Assembly: GCA_017939025.1 (NCBI GenBank)
Contig: JAGBAI010000057.1
Span: forward strand, 1 to 17,845
Length of the DNA stretch: 17,845 nucleotides
Direction: 5' to 3'
Source: Oscillospiraceae bacterium
Lineage (GTDB): Bacteria > Bacillota_A > Clostridia > Oscillospirales > Oscillospiraceae
In this document: one piece after another, positions 12,828 to 17,845 of the stretch
How the letters are laid out: each line of letters starts with the position of its first letter
Position numbering within the stretch: position 1 is the first letter of the stretch
Program-made: the position numbers and the translations under genes
The notes under the pieces: model-generated
Database searches by the model: none
The model's input: the letters and a program-made list of their open reading frames with translations, nothing else
Told to the model about the DNA's origin: nothing

Positions 12828-13802
12828 TTATTCCCGCTCCTGGGGATACACCACGCCCCACTGGGCTCTCAGCTGATCCATGACTGCCATGACCCGGACG
12901 CTTTCTGCCAGGGAGATGGAGGGCGCTTCGTGTTTGCCTTCCCGGATACAGCGGACGGCCTCACGGAATTCGTATTCATAGCCGTTGATCTGCTCCGGCA
13001 CTGCATGGAATTCCAGAAGCTGATCATTGTCGTCAAAGATACTGACAGACTGGGGATTGTTGATATTTTCCACCACGATGTAGCCCTTTTCTCCGTAGAA
13101 GATGCCCTTCCGGTCGGAGCGGGTATAAATGCCGTGGGTCAGCATGGCGATTTTACCGTCGGTAAAGTGAATGGTGATGCTCTCCATACCGTCCACACCG
13201 GTGTCTGTCAGCTGGACACTGGACTCGATCCGTTCGATCTCGCCGTCAAAATGGGTCAGGGCAAAGCTCAGACCGTAAATGCCTACATCCAGCAGGGCAC
13301 CGCCGGCCAGTTCCGGAAGCCGGATCCGGGGAACGTCATCGATTTTGTAATGGAGATTTGCCGTCATGGCGTAGACCTTGCCGATCTTACCGCTGTTGAG
13401 GGCATCCTGAATGATCCCGCGGGAGGGCATATACCGGGGCCAGATGGCCTCAGCGGCGAAAATACCATGGGTTTCAGAATAGTCCCTGATGGCCTGTGCC
13501 TGTTTGGCATTCATGGTGAAGGCCTTTTCACAGATTACGGGCTTACCGTGGGTCAGACAGAGCATCATGTGTTCAAAGTGGTGAGAATGGGGCGTAGCCA
13601 CATAGATGAGCTCCACTTCCGGATCCTGCACCATGTCCTCGTAGCGGTTGTAGATCTTCTGGAAGCCATGTTCCCGGGCGAAGGCCTCTGCCTTGCCGGG
13701 AGTTCGGGAGGCAACGGCATAACACTCAATTTCCGGCATCTGTTTCAGCGCATAAACAACACCCTGGGCGATTTTTCCGGGGCCGAGAATTCCGATTTTC
13801 AT
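12828..13802 (-). CDS. Gfo/Idh/MocA family NAD(P)-dependent oxidoreductase (dihydrodiol-dehydrogenase-like)
   Basis: A 324-residue cytoplasmic dehydrogenase. The Rossmann domain (about 1-120) has the glycine-rich GILGPGKIAQG (4-14) for nucleotide binding, and CEKAF (91-95), which contains the catalytic-type lysine K93. The C-terminal alpha/beta domain has GGALLDVGIY (167-176). A Tyr in place of the usual His at its end (D172...Y176) is the pattern seen in the dihydrodiol dehydrogenase and xylose 1-dehydrogenase branch. Substrates in this family are sugars, polyols or their keto forms; the exact one cannot be read. The start at 13802 is preferred over an in-frame ATG 45 bp upstream because it starts exactly at the MKIGILG strand and has GGAAAGG before it. 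It is transcribed divergently from the GH3 gene, with mirrored promoters. Confidence 0.92.
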   Translation of the reverse strand: MKIGILGPGKIAQGVVYALKQMPEIECYAVASRTPGKAEAFAREHGFQKIYNRYEDMVQDPEVELIYVATPHSHHFEHMMLCLTHGKPVICEKAFTMNAKQAQAIRDYSETHGIFAAEAIWPRYMPSRGIIQDALNSGKIGKVYAMTANLHYKIDDVPRIRLPELAGGALLDVGIYGLSFALTHFDGEIERIESSVQLTDTGVDGMESITIHFTDGKIAMLTHGIYTRSDRKGIFYGEKGYIVVENINNPQSVSIFDDNDQLLEFHAVPEQINGYEYEFREAVRCIREGKHEAPSISLAESVRVMAVMDQLRAQWGVVYPQERE

Positions 13803-13830
13803 ATTGTGCACGACCTTTCCGTTTTTCTTT

Positions 13831-13858
13831 ATTGTAGCAGATTCCACAGGGAAGTCAA
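13831..13858 (-). promoter_or_regulatory. Promoter of the oxidoreductase operon
   Basis: On the minus strand TTGACT (13853-13858), a 16-base spacer and TACAAT (13831-13836) lie about 30 bases before the oxidoreductase start. The -35 lies in the left arm of the inverted repeat 13850-13884. Confidence 0.82.
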
Positions 13859-13884
13859 TTTTCTATTCCGGGAAATTGACTTCC
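13850..13884. promoter_or_regulatory. Inverted repeat spanning both divergent -35 boxes (candidate shared operator)
   Basis: GGAAGTCAATTT (13850-13861) and AAATTGACTTCC (13873-13884) are perfect inverted copies with an 11-base gap. Each arm holds the TTGACT -35 box of one of the two divergent promoters. A dimeric regulator bound here would control both units. It could also simply reflect similar promoters; the identity extends beyond the -35 hexamer by six bases. Confidence 0.65.
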
Positions 13885-13904
13885 TTTTTGTTGAATGATA
13901 CAAT
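13876..13904 (+). promoter_or_regulatory. Promoter of the GH3-symporter operon
   Basis: TTGACT (13876-13881), a 17-base spacer and TACAAT (13899-13904) lie about 30 bases before the GH3 start. It mirrors the oxidoreductase promoter, with the same -35 and -10 hexamers. Confidence 0.85.
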
Positions 13905-13934
13905 CAGAAAAATGAAAGAAATGGAGGTCTTTCC

Positions 13935-16277
13935 ATGTTCTTAAAAGAAAAGATCATCCTCACAGGCGCCAATCTGCTGGGAATCAACGCCCAGCAGCAG
14001 GAACACCACAATCCGGTGAAAACCGTAACGCCCGGAATGCCGGAGCTGCTTAGAAAAGCCGCGGCGGAGGGCGCTGTTCTGCTGGAAAACCGGGTGCTGC
14101 CCTTTGAACGGGGCACAAAGATTTCCGTCTTTGGACGGGTTCAGAAGGATTACTTTTATACCGGCTACGGTTCCGGCGGCGATGTGAATTATCCTTACGC
14201 CGTTTCCCTTCTGGAGGGGCTGCGTGATTGTGAGAGTCTGGAGGTCAATGAAAAACTGGCCTGCGTTTATGAACACTGGATCAAAGATCATCCTGCCGAC
14301 CATGGAGTCTGGGGCATGTGGCCCCGGTTCCATCCGGAAATGGTGGTCACCGACGAACTGGTAAAGGAAGCCCGGGAGAATTCTGACCGGGCGGTGATTG
14401 TGCTGGGCCGCGCCTCCGGCGAAGACCGGGAAAGCCTGCTGGAAGAGGGCAGCTTTTATCTGACGGAAGAAGAAAATACGCTGCTGGATACCGTCACACG
14501 GCATTTTCCCGATGCGGTGCTGGTGCTGAACATCGGTTCGGTGATGGATCTGTCGTTTCTGGCAGAGTATTCCTTCGGGGCGGTGCTGATCCTCTGGCAG
14601 GGAGGCATGGAAAGCGGCAATGCAGCTGCTGATCTGCTCTGCGGCAAGGTAAATCCCTCGGGCCGGCTGACGGATACCATTGCCCGGCGGTATGAAGACC
14701 ATCCCAGCGCCGATTATTTCGGTGCCCGGGAGAAAAATGTCTATTTTGAAGATATTTATGTAGGCTACCGGTACTTTGAGACCTTTGGGAAAGACAAGGT
14801 GCTGTATCCCTTCGGTCATGGCCTCAGCTATACTACTTTTGCAATCAGGACAGAACAGACCGGCCCTCTGACCTTCCGGGCTACGGTCACCAATACCGGA
14901 ACAAGGGCTGGCCGGGAAACGGTATTGCTGTTTGCGGAAAAGCCCCAGGGGCATTTGGGGAATCCCGACCGGGAGCTGGTGGCCTTTGGCAAGACACGGG
15001 AGCTGGCACCTGGTGAGGAAGAGACATTGGAACTGGCGGTTACCCGGTATCAGCTTGCTTCCTATGATGAGAAGCATTCTGCGTATCTGTTGCTGGCGGG
15101 CACAACTTCCTATTATTGCGGTACCGATGTCCGCACTGCCCAAAAAGCCGGTGAATTTTTTTCAGATAAAAACTACCTGCTGAAAGTCCATACAGAAGCG
15201 GCTGCGCCGGAAAAGAGCTTCTCCGCGCTGACCCGGAGGGTTCCTGGCAGAAAATCCAAATTGAAGAACCGCATTTTGTCAAACCTACCCAAATCACTGC
15301 CTCTGATCGGTGACCAGGGGTGGAAATTGCAGGATGTGGCATCGGGAAAAATCGATCTGGATACCTTCGTTGCCCAGCTGAGCCTTACGGAACTGGAGGC
15401 CATTTCCCGGGGCGCCTATATCATGGATCATCCGCTGGGGGCCAAGGGCAACGCGGGTATTTTTGGCGGTGTGACCGGGTCTTTGCGGGATAAGGGGATC
15501 CCGGCCATTACCACCACCGACGGCCCCTCCGGCATCCGGCTGTATGATTCCTGTTCCCTGCTGCCTGTCGGTACGCTTTTGGCGTGTACCTTTGATGTGA
15601 AGCTGGTGGAGGAACTCTACGGAGCCGTGGGCAGGGAAATGAAAGAAAGAGGCAGCGATGTACTGCTGGCACCGGGCATGAATATTCACCGGAATCCTCT
15701 GTGCGGGCGGAATTTTGAATATTTTTCTGAAGATCCTTATGTCACAGGCCGTATAGCAGCAGCTGTAGTAAAGGGTGTGCAGTCTGCCGGTGTGGCAGCC
15801 TGCCCCAAGCACTTTGCCTGCAACAATCAGGAGACCAACCGCAACCGGACCGACTCTGTTTTGTCAGAGCGGGCCTTGCGGGAGATCTATCTCAAGGGCT
15901 TTGAGATCTGCGTCAAGCTGGCAAAACCCAGAACCATTATGACCAGTTATAACAAGATCAACGGCGTCTGGGGCCACTACCATTATGACCTGGTGCAGAC
16001 CATCCTTCGGGGAGAGTGGGGCTACAAGGGCCTTGTTATCACAGACTGGTGGATGCAGTATGCAGAAAGTCCGGAATTTGCCAGGCTTACCGGAAACGGC
16101 TACCGGGTTCGTGCCGGCGTGGATGTGCTGATGCCCGGCAGCCGCAGCTTCCCGGACAGAAGGAGAAAGCCGGACGGAACGCTGCTTGCCACCTACGAAA
16201 AGCCCGGCGGCATTACACTGGGAGAAATGCAGCGGTGTGCCAAACGGGTTCTGCGGTTCATTCTGGAATCTATGTAA
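13935..16277 (+). CDS. Family 3 glycoside hydrolase, circularly permuted (beta-glucosidase-like)
   Basis: A 780-residue enzyme with the usual GH3 domains in swapped order. The GH3 C-terminal sandwich domain comes first (about 35-300, with LLENRVLPF and YPFGHGLSYT), then a fibronectin III-like domain (about 312-392), then the TIM-barrel domain that is normally N-terminal (about 475-775). Barrel motifs are intact: DGPSGIR (529-535), RNFEYFSEDP (592-601), KHFACNNQE (625-633), and VITDWW with the nucleophile D704. The sandwich domain GEDRE region (162-166) may hold the acid/base. It should release terminal beta-linked sugars such as glucose or xylose; substrate is undetermined. There is no signal peptide, so it acts in the cytoplasm on imported glycosides, consistent with the symporter 13 bp downstream. 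The start has a GGAGG site. Confidence 0.92.
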   Translation: MFLKEKIILTGANLLGINAQQQEHHNPVKTVTPGMPELLRKAAAEGAVLLENRVLPFERGTKISVFGRVQKDYFYTGYGSGGDVNYPYAVSLLEGLRDCESLEVNEKLACVYEHWIKDHPADHGVWGMWPRFHPEMVVTDELVKEARENSDRAVIVLGRASGEDRESLLEEGSFYLTEEENTLLDTVTRHFPDAVLVLNIGSVMDLSFLAEYSFGAVLILWQGGMESGNAAADLLCGKVNPSGRLTDTIARRYEDHPSADYFGAREKNVYFEDIYVGYRYFETFGKDKVLYPFGHGLSYTTFAIRTEQTGPLTFRATVTNTGTRAGRETVLLFAEKPQGHLGNPDRELVAFGKTRELAPGEEETLELAVTRYQLASYDEKHSAYLLLAGTTSYYCGTDVRTAQKAGEFFSDKNYLLKVHTEAAAPEKSFSALTRRVPGRKSKLKNRILSNLPKSLPLIGDQGWKLQDVASGKIDLDTFVAQLSLTELEAISRGAYIMDHPLGAKGNAGIFGGVTGSLRDKGIPAITTTDGPSGIRLYDSCSLLPVGTLLACTFDVKLVEELYGAVGREMKERGSDVLLAPGMNIHRNPLCGRNFEYFSEDPYVTGRIAAAVVKGVQSAGVAACPKHFACNNQETNRNRTDSVLSERALREIYLKGFEICVKLAKPRTIMTSYNKINGVWGHYHYDLVQTILRGEWGYKGLVITDWWMQYAESPEFARLTGNGYRVRAGVDVLMPGSRSFPDRRRKPDGTLLATYEKPGGITLGEMQRCAKRVLRFILESM

Positions 16278-16290
16278 GGGAGCGTATCGT

Positions 16291-17709
16291 ATGGCAAACA
16301 AACATCCTGAATATATGACCACCAAAAAGGAGCGGCTCAGCTACTGGACGTACTTTGTGGGTCAGAATATCTATTACAACATCACCGCTGCCTTTATTTC
16401 CACCTATCTTGCCATGCAGGGCATTGATCTGGCAAAGGTGGCTGTGGTGCTGCTGATCGTGAAGGTCTGGGACGCTGTCAACGACCCTATTTTTGGCTTT
16501 ATCTTCGACAAGGTCAGGTTTAAAAACGGGCAGAAGAGCCTGCCCTGGCTGCGGATCGCCACGGCGCTGATCCCAGTGGTGACCATTATTCTGTTCTCCA
16601 TTCCCTCGGCCCTGGGCGAAACGGGCAAGCTGGTCTGGTTCGGCGTGGCTTACCTGCTGTGGGATACCGTCTACACTCTGACGGATGTGCCAGCCTATGC
16701 CATGCTGAACACCATGACGGATAATCTGACGGAGCGGAACCTGCTGCTGAGCGTCAACCGGGTCTTTTCCGGTGCCGGTGTGCTGATCTACGGCGTGGTG
16801 CTTCCGCTGCTGATCTCCGAAAGTGTTGGTATGAGCGCGTCCATGGCAGTTGCCATCATGGCGGTTTTCAGTGCGTTGACCATGGTACCTCTGAACCTCA
16901 ACTGCAAGGAGCGAAACTACCGGCCTGAGGATGAGGAGGAGAATTTCACTCCGAAGCAGATGTTCTCTTATTTAAAGTCCAACAAGTATCTGCTGATCTA
17001 TTACGGCGGCTATATGGCTACTGATGCGCTGAAAACTTTCAATGCGGTGCTGCTGTTTGCCTCCTTCTATCTGTTCGGCAACTCTCTGTTTGCCATTGTG
17101 CTGAATGTGCTGAATATGGTGCCCGGTGTTTTTGCGGCCATGCTGATGCCCACGATCTTAAAGCGTTTTGACAAGTTCAAGACCCTTTTCTGGTGTAATA
17201 TCGTCTGTGTTGTTCTGGGACTGGTGATTTATTTCCTGGGCTGGGATAACCAGGGTATCTTCCTGACACTGACCTGCATCCGCACCATTCCCATGAGCGT
17301 GGTGGGAATTCTGGCCTTTATGTTCACTCCGGACTGTGCTGAGTACGGCGAATACAAGTCCGGCATCAGTGCCAAGGGTATCACCTTTGCCATTCAGACC
17401 TTCTCGGTGAAAATTACAGGCGCGGTGTCCTCGTCTCTGGCATTGTTCCTGCTGGGCCTTTTCGGCTGGATATCTGTGGAGGCGGAGAGCTTTGAACAGC
17501 TGGCGGCTATGAATATCCAGCAGTCAGCCGCAGCACTGAACGGATTGTGGATCGTCTATGCGCTGGTGCCTGTCATCGGCATGATCATTTCCACCTTCTT
17601 CTATCTGGGCTACAAGCTCAATGATAAGGATGTGCAGATCATGGCCAAGTGCAATTCCGGTGAGATCACAAGGGAAGAAGCAGAAAAGCTGCTGTCCCAG
17701 AAATATTAA
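16291..17709 (+). CDS. GPH-family sugar:cation symporter (MFS superfamily)
   Basis: A 472-residue transporter with about 12 membrane segments, of the glycoside-pentoside-hexuronide:cation symporter family (MelB/XynB-like). The early DAVNDPIFGFIFDK (61-74) carries the two aspartates D61 and D65 that bind the coupling cation in this family. The later CAEYGEYKSG (349-358) corresponds to the conserved segment before helix 10. It would import a glycoside or oligosaccharide with Na+ or H+. The start at 16291 has an AAGGGAG site that overlaps the GH3 stop; the gap is 13 bp, so the two genes are one operon. The upstream in-frame extension lies inside the GH3 gene and is rejected. A hairpin terminator follows at 17758. 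Confidence 0.93.
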   Translation: MANKHPEYMTTKKERLSYWTYFVGQNIYYNITAAFISTYLAMQGIDLAKVAVVLLIVKVWDAVNDPIFGFIFDKVRFKNGQKSLPWLRIATALIPVVTIILFSIPSALGETGKLVWFGVAYLLWDTVYTLTDVPAYAMLNTMTDNLTERNLLLSVNRVFSGAGVLIYGVVLPLLISESVGMSASMAVAIMAVFSALTMVPLNLNCKERNYRPEDEEENFTPKQMFSYLKSNKYLLIYYGGYMATDALKTFNAVLLFASFYLFGNSLFAIVLNVLNMVPGVFAAMLMPTILKRFDKFKTLFWCNIVCVVLGLVIYFLGWDNQGIFLTLTCIRTIPMSVVGILAFMFTPDCAEYGEYKSGISAKGITFAIQTFSVKITGAVSSSLALFLLGLFGWISVEAESFEQLAAMNIQQSAAALNGLWIVYALVPVIGMIISTFFYLGYKLNDKDVQIMAKCNSGEITREEAEKLLSQKY

Positions 17710-17757
17710 AGGTTCTATGTCAATAGTTGGGGTAGAGCCAAAATGAAACATCTAAGG

Positions 17758-17791
17758 ATCGTGTCGGAGCGGCAGCTCCGGCACGATTTTT
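17758..17791 (+). terminator. Intrinsic terminator of the GH3-symporter operon
   Basis: A 13-bp stem (17758-17770 with 17775-17787, one G-T pair) encloses a GGCA loop and is followed by TTTTT. It lies 48 bases after the symporter stop. Confidence 0.9.
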
Positions 17792-17845
17792 ATGTATTAC
17801 AGAAGAGGATTCTCTTTCTGAAATTATTGAAGTTTCTCATACCAA
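17792..17845. other. Right-edge intergenic sequence, nothing recognised
   Basis: These 54 AT-rich bases after the terminator contain no supported gene start, hairpin or promoter. The next gene lies outside the window. Confidence 0.6.

Noticed and set aside
12729..13898. 389-codon open frame antisense to the oxidoreductase gene
   Set aside because: The minus-strand product has all Gfo/Idh/MocA motifs. The plus-strand frame is a codon-bias shadow that also crosses the divergent promoters.
13941..15143. 400-codon open frame antisense to the GH3 gene
   Set aside because: It is a shadow of a high-GC coding strand without a ribosome binding site or recognisable domain.
1..17845. CRISPR arrays, phage genes, toxin-antitoxin or restriction systems
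   Set aside because: No regularly spaced repeats, integrase, capsid, methylase or paired toxin-antitoxin genes were seen. The DUF559 gene alone does not make a restriction system.

Overview
The window looks like chromosome of a moderately GC-rich, low-redundancy Clostridia member, most likely an Oscillospiraceae-type gut anaerobe. The basis is the Firmicutes-style gene order (trmK followed by a Nif3 gene), strong AGGAGG-type ribosome binding sites on almost every gene, a second type IIA topoisomerase pair, CCA-encoding tRNA genes, and short hairpin-rich intergenic repeats of the kind scattered through such genomes. This placement is inference from gene content; no marker gene was compared.

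Left part (1-3178, minus strand): the 5' end of a YebC/PmpR-type gene runs off the left edge. A double-hairpin repeat follows, then an overlapping pair, trmK (tRNA adenine-22 methyltransferase) and a Nif3-like metal protein. A MITE-like inverted repeat separates these from a small DUF1858 redox-disulfide protein. Next is a two-gene unit of a DUF2975 membrane protein and a small Cro/C1-type regulator with its own near-consensus promoter.

Central part (3353-10222, plus strand): a consensus promoter starts a long run of genes: a divergent ParE/GyrB-like ATPase subunit, a DUF559 endonuclease-like gene enclosed by inverted hairpin repeats, the ParC/GyrA-like cleavage subunit, a YitT-family membrane protein and a lipoprotein with a transglutaminase-like fold that lacks the catalytic Cys and His. 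The nuclease cassette sits between the two topoisomerase subunit genes and looks inserted.

tRNA part (10266-12371): tRNA-Gly(GCC) and tRNA-Asp(GTC) each have their own TATAAT promoter, an A-rich upstream tract and a strong bidirectional terminator. Twenty-nine bases spanning the tRNA-Gly 3' end are repeated 153 bp downstream in front of a second terminator, which looks like a tRNA remnant or integration scar. Between the tRNAs lie a GyrI-like protein and a convergent membrane-anchored helix-turn-helix regulator.

Right part (12377-17845): a sugar-metabolism locus. A Gfo/Idh/MocA oxidoreductase and a small membrane protein run leftward. A circularly permuted family 3 glycoside hydrolase and a GPH-type sugar symporter run rightward. 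Two mirror-image promoters drive the units, with their -35 boxes in the two arms of one perfect 12-bp inverted repeat, which suggests one regulator for both. The expected job is uptake of a glycoside by the symporter, cytoplasmic hydrolysis by the GH3 enzyme and redox processing of a sugar or polyol by the oxidoreductase. The right edge holds a terminator and a short stretch that may be an insertion-sequence end.

No CRISPR array, phage module or defence cluster is visible. The items most worth following up are the nuclease cassette inside the topoisomerase operon, the divergent topoisomerase itself, the tRNA-Gly 3' duplication and the mirrored promoters.
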